Below are positions 12,233 to 23,752 of a stretch of DNA of 64,000 nucleotides, piece by piece. This DNA is from Campanula takesimana (lineage: Eukaryota > Streptophyta > Magnoliopsida > Asterales > Campanulaceae): contig JAOWBW010000060.1 of assembly GCA_026119855.1 (NCBI GenBank), positions 558,001-622,000 of the forward strand. The letters are read 5' to 3'. The notes under the pieces were generated by a model that did no database searches, was not told where the DNA came from, and worked only from the letters and a program-made list of their open reading frames with translations. Each line of letters opens with the position of its first letter. Position 1 is the stretch's first letter. A program made the translations under genes and the position numbers.

Positions 12233-12333
12233 GGCCAATGGTGGGTTGCCACGTGGCGGGTTCGGCCCATGGGTCATGGGGCGACCCGTCTCATGCATGA
12301 GACGGATCCCCTTGTTCTCATGGGAGACCACCT
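11574..12333. mobile_element. Complete GTAAC-rich TIR element with G-box palindromes
   Basis: Terminal arms of roughly 200-250 bp are inverted copies. Both contain GAGACGGGTC-type words, a GCCACGTGGC core (11,672-11,685 and 12,246-12,259), an ATTGGCC word and long A/T runs, then GAGATGGTAACTATTA. The middle is rich in GTAATA/GTAACA. Its left two thirds match 254-751 inverted. No transposase and no clear target duplication are seen, so the superfamily is uncertain. Confidence 0.65.
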
Positions 12334-13379
12334 CATAAAATAATTGTTGTAAGTATGACATGTACGACCCATTAAATAAAGAAATTTATTAAAAAATGAC
12401 TTTTTTTTTAGAAAGGAAGGTGAGAGTATTAGGAAAGCAATCAAAAACTGAGCTTGATGTCAAGCGGCGTGTTACTGACCTTCCTCGATGCCAACGATAT
12501 TTTGTCATGTATAGAGCCCTAAAAATTTAACTTAATTTTAATAACAAAGTTAGTACTAGCACATTACAAATTGCACATGCCTTATGCAATAAATTAATTT
12601 GTTAGCCACATTCAAATCGTAAAAATATAAACTGAAAAAGCAAAGTTTGGCACAAATTGCAGATCATGGGCTTAATTATGAGCGATGACAAGTGTGCACT
12701 GTATAGTGTCTATGTCCACTTTCCAGGTAAATTCCAGTTCATCCACTTTGTGCCCTCTCATTCATACATTTTTTTTTCTCTCTTTTCCCTATGTTAGACG
12801 GATAATCCATCTCATCATCTAATTATTCTCCTTATATAAAGTTAAATTTAGTGTTCATCATTTTTATTTTTCTTTATTTTTATTTTTAATTACTGTAAAA
12901 ATTAATGGACATTAAAATTAATCTAAAAATTCGGGAGCGAGCAGCAAAATTAACGCAGAATAATTGCAATTAATTCCCAAATTATTAAACTTTTTCTTAA
13001 TTGTGTGGGTGAAATTCGGTAAAATTAGACTATTATTTAAGGCTTAAACGCATGTCTCAATTTTTTTTTAATTTTTTTTTTCAAATAATATTTGTATATG
13101 GAATTTAAATAAAGTATGAATAAAGAAAACACTAATTTCTATTTTATTTTTTACACAACACAAAAGAAAGGCACGAATTTATACCGCAACAACTAACATA
13201 ATTTTTTTTGGGGGGAAATTAATTTTTTCATAAGTTAGAAAAAGTCCATTTTTATAAGGTTTAAGGGTTAGGGTTCAAGGTAATATTAATATTAAAAAGT
13301 GATTTTTTTAACTTATAGAGAAACTAGTTTCCCTAATAACCTACTCAACGACTAAGGCTCATTCCTAACCATAAATATT
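12334..13379. other. Intergenic, no recognised feature
   Basis: AT-rich sequence with homopolymer runs. I see no ORF with protein-like composition, no RNA gene and no matched transposon ends. Confidence 0.5.
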
Positions 13380-14350
13380 TTTGACAAATTCTTGTATACA
13401 CCCGTTGCACCATGTGCGAAGGGTCATACCCGCGGGTCAACCCGCCCAGCCCAGCCTCTTCCACCCTCCCAGATCGCGAAACGTGGCAAGCTTAAAAAAA
13501 AAAAACCTCAAATAACTTTAAAATGTTATATCTTGATATTTATAAGTCGATTTTTTTAAAAAAATACCGTTGTGTTCGTCTCGACGAGACGAATCAAACT
13601 AGATAGGTCATGATATGGCTTGATTTTGTTTTTGAGGTGCTCGTTACCTGAGATGTAACACCCTGTTCTGATAAAAGTAACAGTTTTATCTTCAAAAAGT
13701 AACACTTTTTACAGTCAAATGTAACAGCAATTTTACAAGAAAATTTAAATTGTTTGATAGTTTTTGTGGTTAGAAAAAGTAATATTTGAAGTGTAACAGA
13801 GTGCATATATGATTATAATTTTCTATATAGATGAATGTAACATTTTTATTTAGTAAATGTAATTTTTTTTCTTTAAAAAAAAGAGTAAAAATTCATGTAT
13901 ATAATCGTATTTGCATTTCAATTTTTACTTTCTCAATAAAATTGTTACATTTCAGATATAATGTTACATTTAAGAATATAAACTGTTATAATTGAGAGAA
14001 AAAAATATTACATTCATTTTTTATAAAATGTAACATTAGTTTAGTTTGTCAATCTTATGTTAATTTTGAAAAAAAAGTGTTACATTTGAAAAAAAGAGTG
14101 TTACATTCCTTTATAAAAAGTGTGACATTAGTTTAGTTGTCACTTATGTTATCTTTAATCTATTGCAGCAAAATTGTGGTACATTTTGAAAAAAAATGTT
14201 ACATTTCGTTATAATAAGTGTTATTTTTGTTGGCAAGGAAAAATAAAGTTGGGGGCTAAAAAAAATAAAAAATAAAATAATAACGGCTCGATTCCGTGCG
14301 AGCCGTCGCACGCCATGCGGCGGCCGCACAGGAGACTGGCCCAATATTTT
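13380..14350. repeat. TGTAACA-rich dispersed repeat with GC-rich ends
   Basis: Starts with a GC-rich stretch (13,410-13,490) and ends with another (14,285-14,340, containing GCGGCCGC). Between them lies AT DNA with more than a dozen TGTTACA/TGTAACA words. It carries the 19-bp palindrome TTCGTCTCGACGAGACGAA at 13,575-13,593 and matches 2,540-2,890 in the same orientation. Probably a non-autonomous DNA element; exact ends unresolved. Confidence 0.45.
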
Positions 14351-14371
14351 TATCGTCAAAGCAAAATAATA

Positions 14372-14655
14372 CTCTCTCCATCCCAATTTAAGAGTAAAAA
14401 ATTTCCCAAATTGGTGTCTCAACTTAAGAGTCAAAATCCATAATTTTTTTTTTTTATACTTCTTTTTTTAGTGGGTCCTACATGTCATACACACAACAGT
14501 CATTCACTAACTATTTCCTACCCCCACTTTCTCTCTCATACATACTTTCTATACTCACAACACTTTATCTCACTATCTATATTTTATAATAAGAAATTAT
14601 TTCCTTAATTTTTGTATCATCCTATTTTGTTATTCTTAAAATGGAACAATGAGAG
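14372..14655. mobile_element. Stowaway-type MITE
   Basis: Inverted ends CTCTCTCCATCCCAATTTAA and its decayed complement at 14,630-14,655, flanked by TA. Confidence 0.65.
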
Positions 14656-14909
14656 TATCTTTTCCAAAATTCTAAAGGGTCATTTGTACATAGTTAGATG
14701 AAACATGTTGCTTGAATTTGGACAAAGCATCTGTGACTATTATTGATTTGACACCCCCAAGTCCTTTGGATGCCAAATACTACCAAATACAGTATTAATT
14801 ACAAAAAGAAAATAGATATTGATATGAAAAGAAAATATTATGTGATGTGGACACAAGAGAATATAATATGATCTTTTCTTTGTCTTCGAATTAGTAAAGA
14901 AAAAAATTA

Positions 14910-15184
14910 CTCCCTCCGTCCCGGAGTAAGAGTCCCACCCCTCATTTGCACGCTTATTAATAAATATTGGATGTGATGTAAATGTTGTGAGTGTAAAATT
15001 ACAGTATGAGAGAGAATGAGTGGGAGAGAATAGTGAATTGATTGGTGTTGTGAGTGTAAAAGTAAAATAGGAGAGAGAATGAGTGGGGTGAATATTAAAG
15101 ATTCTTTGCCATTTTATGAATGAGACTCTTACTCTGGGACGGACCAAAAAGGAAAATGAGACTCTTACTCTGGGACGGAGGGAG
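14910..15184. mobile_element. Stowaway-type MITE (GGAGTAAGAGTC family)
   Basis: Ends CTCCCTCCGTCCCGGAGTAA and ACTCTGGGACGGAGGGAG between TA sites. The right end is partly duplicated (two GACTCTTACTCTGGGACGGA copies). It is the same family as 24,619-24,830. The 169-aa ORF over it is not a gene. Confidence 0.8.
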
Positions 15185-15194
15185 TAAATTAATA

Positions 15195-15506
15195 CTTCCT
15201 CCGTCCCAGTAGAAGTGAGACTCATTTCCCTTTTGGTTCGTCCCACCAAAAGTGAGACTACTTAAAATGGAAATGTTTCAACCCCACTTATTCTCTTTCT
15301 TGATTTCCCGCCACTCAATTTATTCAACTAACACTACTATTTGCCTCACTCATTCTCTCTCATCATTTTCTACCACTCAATTTATTCAACTAACACTACT
15401 ATTTACCCCACTCATTCTCTCTCTTTATTTTTTACCACACACATACTATTTTTTCTTAAATATTGTGCACACTCATCTAGTCCTACTTACGCTGGGAAGG
15501 AGGGAG
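15195..15506. mobile_element. Stowaway-type MITE
   Basis: Ends CTTCCTCCGTCCCAGTAGAA and GCTGGGAAGGAGGGAG, TA-flanked. An internal segment around ACTCAATTTATTCAACTAAC is duplicated, giving the repetitive ORFs seen here. Confidence 0.75.
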
Positions 15507-16902
15507 TATATTTCAATCACTATTACACACTTGTACATTTGTCTTCTGATAATAAAAAATTTCAAGACACAAAATCTTTCTCTATTGTGACAATCTATAT
15601 ATATATAATATAAGAGTCTTTATTCATTCTTTCATCGCGCCACGTGAATTTATGACGTGAAATTCCACGTGGCATTCAAAATGTTTTCATCCAATATCTT
15701 TAATCAATTAATCATAATGATAATTTACATCTTAATTCAAAATTTAAACTTTCCTATTCCCTAAAGTATAGCAACAAAACTCCAATTAAAGTTATTCATT
15801 AATTATCATTTTATGAATTTTAATGTTTACTCAATTGTATTTTATAATTCACAATTTTATTATGTCCCGTCGGTCGACAAACTAGTTGAATCAAATTCAC
15901 ACACACACACACACACACAAAATTCACAACAATGTGTGTGGACAAATGAGAGACATCCATGTTATGGGTGGCCTCACATGCAAGCATGTGCATTTTCTGT
16001 AGTGTACCAAAAGAGTGTTTTGGACTGATGTTGAAACAGCCAACTTCAAGCTTACCCTTAAGTCAACTCAAACTGTCCTTTTAAGATAGGGATGTTACAT
16101 TACTCATTCAAAAAAAAAAAAAAAAGTGTAAGTTTTTTACATAAATATTGAGTTTTTGAATAATGAAATATTTATATAATTATTATAAAGATAAATAAAG
16201 TATAATTTATGTTTGTGAAAAGATTGATAAGTCAGCTGCGAGTCATTTACTTGTAAATGTGTACTCATTCCGTCCCGAATTAATGTCCCTACTTTGACTT
16301 TACACGGAGATAAAAAAAAAGTAAAGATTGTGAGTACGAAAAGTAAATTAGGAAAGAGAAAGTAGGTAGAGATTTTTTGTTGTCAGAATGACAAGTAGGT
16401 CTCATTATTCATTTTAAGTAATAAAGTAAAGTAAGAAGTTTAAATTGAGACAGATTTAAAAGGAAAGTAAGAACATTTAATCAGGATAATGGGAGTATTT
16501 TCTTATAGAGAAGAAGAGAGAGAAAATCTTGTTGATGCTTCAAAATTCATAGGCATAGCAGGTAGGTGAGACATTGTTCAATGTCTAAGAGTAATGTGGT
16601 CAGATCAAGTTGGCCCATTTGTCCCTCTGATCATTTATCTTCTAGTCATTATTATTTGGTTGAATTTCAATTATTCTTTTAAGTTTTTACTTGTTTAAGT
16701 TATAAATAAAAGTTCTTTCAAAAAAAAAAAAAGTTATAAATAAAAGTTGTATGATTAAGACATTAACTCAAGAACAACTACATGGGTAGCACACCTAAGC
16801 CATGTCAACTTTGAGGTTTCATGATAAGTGAATACTTGATCTGAGTTAGTACTAACTTGTAAGGATGGAAATATAAGGATCACATGATGGCCTAATAATG
16901 TA
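15507..16902. other. Intergenic: CA microsatellite, minimal poly(A) insertion, decayed MITE
   Basis: No gene. It contains a (CA)n tract near 15,898-15,920, a degenerate MITE at about 16,270-16,495 (ends CATTCCGTCCCGAATTAA and TTTAATCAGGATAATGGGAG), and an 18-bp direct repeat AAGTTATAAATAAAAGTT (16,697-16,714 and 16,731-16,748) around a 16-bp A-rich insert. Confidence 0.6.
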
Positions 16903-17168
16903 ATCCCTCCGTCCCTCTTTAATCTACAAAATTTATCATTTTGGTTGTCCCACTTTAATCTACAATTTCCCCAAAAAGAAATATTTTAATACTTTTAAAA
17001 TAATGAGACCCACTTATCATACTTACAACAACTATCCACTTATTATTCTCTACAACATTTTCTCTCTCCCACTCAACCATCTACACTCACAACACATTAA
17101 CTTTTTCACTTTTTCCTTAAATAATGTGCCCAACCCAAAATTTATAAGTTAAAAAGGGACGGAGGGAG
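16903..17168. mobile_element. Stowaway-type MITE
   Basis: Ends ATCCCTCCGTCCCTCTTTAA and AAAAAGGGACGGAGGGAG flanked by TA, non-coding. The 550 bp to its right (17,170-17,720) is AT-rich and unrecognised. Confidence 0.75.
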
Positions 17169-17899
17169 TAAGTTATGAGAAGATAGGGGGTAGGAAAGGA
17201 AAGTTATTTGGTTACAATTTCAGTAAATTGTTTCTTTAATTTAATCTTTTTTTATGATTATTTTAGATGGTATTCAAGAATCATATTACCAATACCAGGG
17301 TTTTTATAAAACAAAAATGATGTTAAAAAAAAGTGAAGAGTATTATTTGACGTGAGTAGTTTAGAAAGTTAAGTGTTTTTTCAACAAACTTTAATTTTAT
17401 GGAACAAACAATTTGGAAAGAAGGATAATATTTTAATATGGATAGAGTAATATACCTAACTCGGGTAGAATGTGATAAATAATAAAATTTGGACTAGAAT
17501 TGTGAAAGAAAAGTTAAAAATAAGACTCAGTCTTGTGAAAAACCTGTTTTACACTAAGAGATATGTAAAACATGTTTTACATTAAGATATAAAAATAAAT
17601 TTTACACTAAAATTAGTGTAAAAACTCGCCGTGATCAATTAAAAACCTTAACAAAAAAGTGAAATTATTTGAAACAAAATCATTGCAAGTACTTGTTAAA
17701 AAAACATAAAAAAAATGTCAAAATGAGAGACCCGAAAAGAAGCCTTGGACAGGCAATTTCTCTGTAAAAATAAAAACTTTCTTCTTTATAGGAGTGCCTT
17801 TGACAGTGGCCATAATATCCTCGTCAGATCCGTCCTTTGTAATTGTGTTTTGTGGGCCCCACATATTTTCCCAGCTCCAACGGTGCTGCACTTTCCTTC

Positions 17900-17980
17900 C
17901 TCAGTCAGCCTAAATTCTCAGTTTTTCAGACATCACACACACACGCGTATACATACACACAGTATATATATATATATTCC

Positions 17981-18011
<31 letters not shown>

Positions 18012-19118
18012 AAGGAAGGGTTTTCATTTATGGGTGTGAACTCAAAAAACAACAGCTCAAGGGTCTGTACTCTACATTTAGATTTATCCGAAAAGGTAAA
18101 TTCATGTTTTTCTTTTTCACTCATTGATTTTCAATCAAATCTGTGCCCCCTTTCCCTCACTTTTTTTCATAAATGGGAATCTCTCAATTTATTCATCTGT
18201 CTCTTTAAATTGGTCAAAATTAGTCAAATTCTTGTTTAGGTTACTGTTCCTCAATTCAAAAAAAAAAAGGGGGGGTCTTTTTTCAGTTCATCCCCAACTT
18301 GTTCCTGTGAATTTTTTGCTGGTTAGATAGATGTAGGTACATTCACCTATATGTATATATATCTGTGTGGGGGCATATGTGTGTGCTTGGGGGACAGCAG
18401 ATATTCTTTAGGGTTTTTGATTGTGAGAAAAAAATTTGATCTTGGGTTGTTTGTTTGTTTGTTTTTTTGATTGATTGATCATTTTATTGGGGTTTTTCAG
18501 AATGTTGGTTCATTGATTTGAAGAGCTTTGTTTCATTTTTTAGTCAATGGCTTTGGATCAAGTAAGTCTATAGATCTGAATTCTTGAATGTATTGTTTAT
18601 CTTAGCAAATTAGAAAGTAGTTTAATGATTTTTATATGATTTCACATGTTCATTTAGATCTAAAATGGCTATTGGTTCAATCTGGATATTTGATTTTCTT
18701 ACACATCTTTTATTAGAATTTCTTGAATTTTAATAATTTAGAAATGTATGTTTGGTGACTTGTTAAAATGATGATTTTGCTGAATATTCATTGTTAATTA
18801 TTCATTTTTCTGATCATTAAAATTCTGAAATACTGAAGTTTCTAGTCCCTTTTGACTTTCATTCTTATCTCTGTTGAAGCATTTTTCCTGAATTATTAGT
18901 TAATTTCGAAAGTAAGAATCCAGATTGAATTACTGTTGCATATGGCATTAAAATTTTGGTTTCGGTTATTAATATTCAAGGAAGATATAGTCAAGTTAAT
19001 TATGTCTGGAATTGAGAAGTTAATCTTTATTGATTCTTTGCATTTCAGGAAAACTCAGCTATTATATACTAGAATGCATGGGATATCATCCCTTTCGAGA
19101 GTGAGTGATTGTACAAAT
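17900..19118 (+). promoter_or_regulatory. Proposed 5' leader of the TIR-NB-TPR gene, with introns and uORFs
   Basis: A (GA)n tract at about 17,986-18,007 lies near a probable transcription start. Good plant splice sites suggest leader exons ending at 18,096 (AAAAG/GTAAAT) and spanning 18,501-18,561 (TTTTTCAG/... /GTAAGT), followed by the exon opening at 19,049 after CATTTCAG. In this model two short upstream ORFs precede the main start. One begins at 18,030 and runs across the first splice. The other, 12 codons long, begins at 18,547, crosses the second splice and stops at 19,070-19,072, two bases before the ATG at 19,074. Transcription start and splicing are inferred from sequence only. Confidence 0.5.
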
Positions 19119-22100
19119 ATGGAATCTCGAGAAGACAGTTCGCGGTTCGGGTCATTCTCCGGAGCGGCTTTAAGGACTTTATCATCTTCATCTTCAGTTT
19201 TCTTCTCAGCAAACCAGTCGCCTTTCTTCTCACCAAGATCACCAACTTGTCAATCATCCGCCCTGTCTGATGTTCAATGTGATGGTAATTACACAAATAT
19301 TTTTCCTGTTATGTTAGTTACATAAAGTTTGCCTTTTTTCTTCCTTGTTTTTTTCCCAAAGAAAACAAAACATTTCGAGTAGAATATCATTTTTAGCAAA
19401 TGTTACCAAAGTCCATTTCTCTTGCTAATGTTGATACTTAGTATGTAGCATTATCCTTTTGACTGTAAATCGCTTACATTAGGTTTAACTGTGCAGATGT
19501 TTATCCGGTCCCGCCAACATGTACTTCGAGTGATCTGCGTAAGATCGATCATGTTTCTTCCTCAACTGGCAAATCTAACGGCAATCTATCAATCTACGAT
19601 ACTGCCTATGCAAATGATCATTCTAGTCAAAGAGAAAAGCAAAAAAGAGTTGGGAGAAGCCAAGTATTATCCTCCTCCGTCACTCCAACCTCAACTTCCT
19701 TCTCTTGTAACAGACTGAGGAGCTGTGATGTGTACATTGGCTTTCATGGACGTAAACCTTTATTACTAAGATTCACTAATTGGCTCCGTGCTGAATTAGA
19801 AGTTCAAGGGCTGAGTTGCTTTGTTACTGACCGGGACCGGTGTCGGAGTTCTCGAAAACACGCGATTATCGAGAGAGCAATGGATGCATGTACTTATGGA
19901 GTTGTTATTTTAACAAGGAAATCTTTTCGAAACCCTTATACAATTGAAGAGCTTCGGTTTTTTTCGAGTAAGAAGATTTTGGTCCCGATTTACTTTGATT
20001 TGGGTCCGGAAGATTGCCTTGTGAGGGATATAGTTGAAAAGAGAGGGGAGATGTGGGAAAGACACGGTGGAGAACTGTGGCTTCATTATGGAGGGTTGGA
20101 GAAGGAATGGACTGATGCTGTAAGTGGCCTTTCTCGAGTTGATGAATGGAAACTTGAGGCTCATGATGGGAAATGGAGAGATTGTATACTTAGGGCAGTA
20201 ACCCTTTTAGGGTTGAGGTTGGGACGGAGAAGTGTTGTGGATAGAATAACAAAGTGGAGAGAGAAGGCGGAGGTAGATGAATTTCCTTTCCCTCGAAATG
20301 AGAATTTCGTCGGAAGGAAGAAGGAACTCTCGGAGCTAGAGTTCATGCTTTTTGGTGATGTAAGTGGGGATGCGGAAAAATATTATTTTGATCTAAAGGG
20401 TAAATCAAGGCGAAAGAATTTGACAATTGGATGGGGTAGGAGTAGTTCGATAGATGAAAAAAGAAGGGAGGGAAAGAGTGAAGGTAACAGAAGGAAAGGA
20501 AAGGAACCGGTCGTATGGAAAGAATCTGAAAAAGAAATCGAGATGCAAAATGCTGAACTTCAACAGACACAGCAGAAAGGATCAAAGGTAAAAAGTAGTG
20601 GGAAACAGGGACGAAGAAAAAGATCAAGGAAAGTTGTGTACGGGAAGGGAATCGCTTGTGTTTCAGGAGATTCAGGAATCGGAAAGACGGAACTTTTACT
20701 TGAATTTGCATACAGATTCCATCAAAAATACAAGATGGTACTGTGGATAGGAGGGGAAAGTAGATACATCCGCCAAAACTATTTAAACTTATGGTCATTT
20801 TTAGAAATTGACGTTGGGGTTGAAACTGGTTCGGATAAGAGCAGGTTGAAAAGCTTCGAAGAGCAAGAAGAGGCAGCCATAGCTAGGGTTCGGAGAGAGC
20901 TTATGAGGAACATTCCATTTTTGGTAATTATCGACAACTTAGAGAGTGAAAAAGATTGGTGGGACCAAAAACTCATAATGGATCTTCTTCCTCGATTTGG
21001 CGGAGAAACTCATGTTATTATATCCACGCGCCTTTCTCGCGTAATGAACATGGAGCCTTTAAAGCTTTCTTACCTATCTGGAATTGAAGCAATGTCGTTA
21101 ATGCAGGGAAACATGAAAGACCATTCGATTACTGAAATTGATGCTCTCCGTGTTATTGAGGAAAAACTTGGGAGGCTAACCCAAGGCCTCGCGATTGTAG
21201 GTGCTATTCTATCCGAACTTCCTATTAATCCGAGTAGACTTTTGGACACTATTAACAGAATGCCTTCGAAGGAAAGTCAAAGTCAACAACTGAGGCGAAA
21301 TAATTTCCTCTTGCAACTTATAGAGGTATGTTTCTCGATCTTTGACCATGCAGATGGTCCAAGAAGCTTGGCAACTCGAATGGTTCTTGCTAGTGGATGG
21401 TTTGCACCCGGCCCCATTTCTGTTCCTCTTTTAGCCCTGGCTGCCAATAAAATACCCGAGAAACACCAAGGTTCACGGGTTTGGAAAAGGGTAGTTCGGT
21501 CTTTAACCTGCGGGTTGACATCATCATATGCGAAAAAATCAGAAGCGGAAGCATCATCATTGTTGTTAAGATTTAACATTGCTAGAAGTTGTACAAAGGA
21601 AGGTTACATTTACTTCAACCACCTCACCAAGCTTTATGCCCGGAAAAGAGGTGTGACCGGAGCTGCACAAGCGATGGTACAAGCCGTTATTGCACGAGCT
21701 TCCGTGGTACAACACTCTGAGCACATATGGGCAGCGTGTTTCTTGCTCTTGGGATTCGGGAACGATCCGATTGTAGTCGAATTAAAGCCGTCCGATTTGT
21801 TATTCCTCGTAAAAGAAGTGATCTTGCCACTCGCAATCCGAGCATTCATTACGTTTTCACGGTGCAGTGTAGCGCTGGAACTTCTTCGCTTGTGTACAAG
21901 TGCATTAGAAGCAGCAGATGAAGCATTTGTTACTCCAGTTGAGAAATGGTTGGATACTTCGCTTTGTTGGAAGCCCATTCAAACAAACGCGCAGCTAAAT
22001 CCATTACTTTGGCAGGAGCTAGCTCTAGCGAGGGCAACGGTCTTGGAAATTAGGGCAAAGCTTATGCTAAGGGGCGGGCAGTTTGATATAGGGGATGATC

Positions 22101-22231
22101 TGATTAGGAAGGCTATTTATATTAGAACTTCAATCTGCGGGGAGGATCATCCGGATACTATAGCTGCCCGGGAAACTCTGGGTAAACTGACAAGGCTCCT
22201 GGCTAATGTTCAAGTTCATACATCACCATAG
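19119..22231 (+). CDS. TIR-NB-TPR (XTNX-type) protein
   Basis: A conserved, non-classical relative of plant TIR-NB immune receptors, of the type represented in Arabidopsis by At5g56220 and At4g23440 (from memory). Coding exons are 19,119-19,284 and 19,497-22,231. The intron is GT-AG and the join keeps frame, giving 966 aa (981 aa if the ATG at 19,074 is used). I prefer 19,119 because a uORF stops right before 19,074. Domains: a serine-rich head; a TIR-like domain at about residues 131-270 starting CDVYIGFHG, with YTIEEL holding the likely catalytic Glu; a charged linker with RRKRSRK; an NB-ARC-like ATPase with P-loop GDSGIGKT (about 446-453) and Walker B FLVIIDN (about 530); C-terminal TPR-like helices at about 873-958. 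There are no LRRs, as is normal for this family. The frame is intact. The ligand and role are not known from sequence. Confidence 0.95.
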
Positions 22232-22742
22232 ATTTTGAAATTTTCTTGTAAGAGTTTTTTTTAGAAGGTTTATACAGAAAGGTAGAATAAAACTCTGCTT
22301 TAGTTAATTCAGAAGCATTTATACCAAGTTTACATCATTCAGGTACACATTTCTTTTCTACATTCTTTGATTTCTTTCCATTGTGTGTTCATATGTAAAT
22401 TGTTCTCTCTCTCTTTCTTTTTTTTTTTTTTTTTTTTTTTTTTTCATTTGATCTCATTCTTTTCCGTGCAACGTAATCCTTGTCAGTACCAAGTAAGGTT
22501 GTTTCGTATTACTGGATTCCCATATCTGATCTGATGTGGAATCGGGTCGTGCATCACATCTCATAGCTCTGCTACTGGATGAGTGCTGGTTGAGATCCTG
22601 ACGTATCGAGCCGAATCCTTTATTACTTGTCAGAGATTGGGCCTTCTTACTGATGAGGAATCTCAGGCTGTTGAGTTGGACCACCCTATCTAAGAATGCT
22701 AGTCAGCTTGTTTGATGCTACCATATCTAAGAATACCAGCTA
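22232..22742. other. 3' flank of the TIR-NB-TPR gene
   Basis: Contains the presumed 3' UTR, a long T-run (22,420-22,444) and about 240 bp of moderately GC sequence with no recognised homology. The 76-aa ORF on the - strand here has no family signature. Confidence 0.5.
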
Positions 22743-23020
22743 CTCCCTCCGTCCCAAAACACTTTGCACCATTCTGAACATGCATGGGAATTAAGGAAGG
22801 AGTATATAAATTTAAAAGTATTGTGAGTGGGAAAGAGGTTGAGTATGATAAGTTGAGTGGGATTTACAAGTGAGGTCCAAAATTAAAAGTGTGAGTATGA
22901 CAAGTGGGGTAGGGGGAATAGAAAAATAATTAAAATTTGAACATTTTAGGAAAGAGGACTTACCAATCAATGGGACACCCAAAAAGGAAATTAGTGTAAG
23001 GTGTTTTGGGATGGATGGAG
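22743..23020. mobile_element. Stowaway-type MITE
   Basis: Ends CTCCCTCCGTCCCAAAACAC and GTGTTTTGGGATGGATGGAG form inverted repeats flanked by TA. Confidence 0.8.
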
Positions 23021-23149
23021 TATACGATTTGGTTCAATCCGTAGGGCTATTTGATATGGGTTCAACTCAGAGAGCTGTTCTTAGGCTCAAATATAAGGGT
23101 AGCGTAACGTACAAATAAGGTCCTAAAAGGTTACGGTGAAGCTTCAAAT

Positions 23150-23500
23150 GGGAGTGAGTGAGTATATCTTTCCCAACCACCCCCTCTCATATCCTCACTC
23201 CATCTCCCCCTTCTCTAACCACCATCATCGCCTCCATCACAATTTCACTTCCACAACCACCATTGTCGCCACCATCTGATCCAATGCTACTCCCCTCACC
23301 CACCTACCACCACTTCCTCATTACCACCTTAATCGCCACTGCTTGTGGGTGGTTGACTGGTGGTGGGTGGAGGTAGTCATAGTGACATAGGCAATAGGGT
23401 GGCGGTAGTGGTGGCAATAAGGGCATGGTGGAGGTGGTGATAGTAGGTGGGGTTATGGTGGTGGGTGCAAAAGAAACATCATCGATTGGCCTTAGTTCCA
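23150..23500. repeat. Low-complexity CCACCA / GGTGGT tract
   Basis: A pyrimidine-rich half full of CCACCATC words is followed by a purine-rich half full of GGTGGTGG words, forming an imperfect inverted low-complexity block. ORFs on both strands read as Pro/Ser/Thr/Ile-rich simple sequence and are not supported as genes. It could be sequence captured by an unrecognised element. Confidence 0.5.
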
Positions 23501-23752
23501 ATTTCTGACAATCATGTTCTACTCAAAAACCAAGTTATCCATTAATCAGACAACCTTTTCATGATTAAACCTTGTTAAACTCAAAGGAGAATATGAATAT
23601 TCCATAATCAACCCAGAATAAACAAATTATTAACATTATAAGAGTACAAAAGAAACATGATTATTGAGAGCAGGGGCTTTACGTTTTTGGTCAAGAACTA
23701 CATTTATAATGTACAGACTACAGACATATGCTGGATTTTCATGGGAGAAACC

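Noticed and set aside
14740..15590. ORFs of 90-169 aa
   Set aside because: They lie over MITEs and read as terminal-repeat and low-complexity sequence, with no conserved domain.
20343..20976. Long ORFs on the - strand under the TIR-NB-TPR gene
   Set aside because: They are shadows of the real coding frame on the + strand, whose P-loop and TIR motifs are intact.
23158..23501. Proline/serine-rich peptide genes
   Set aside because: Overlapping ORFs on opposite strands come from CCACCA/GGTGGT simple sequence; no start context, splice or domain supports them.
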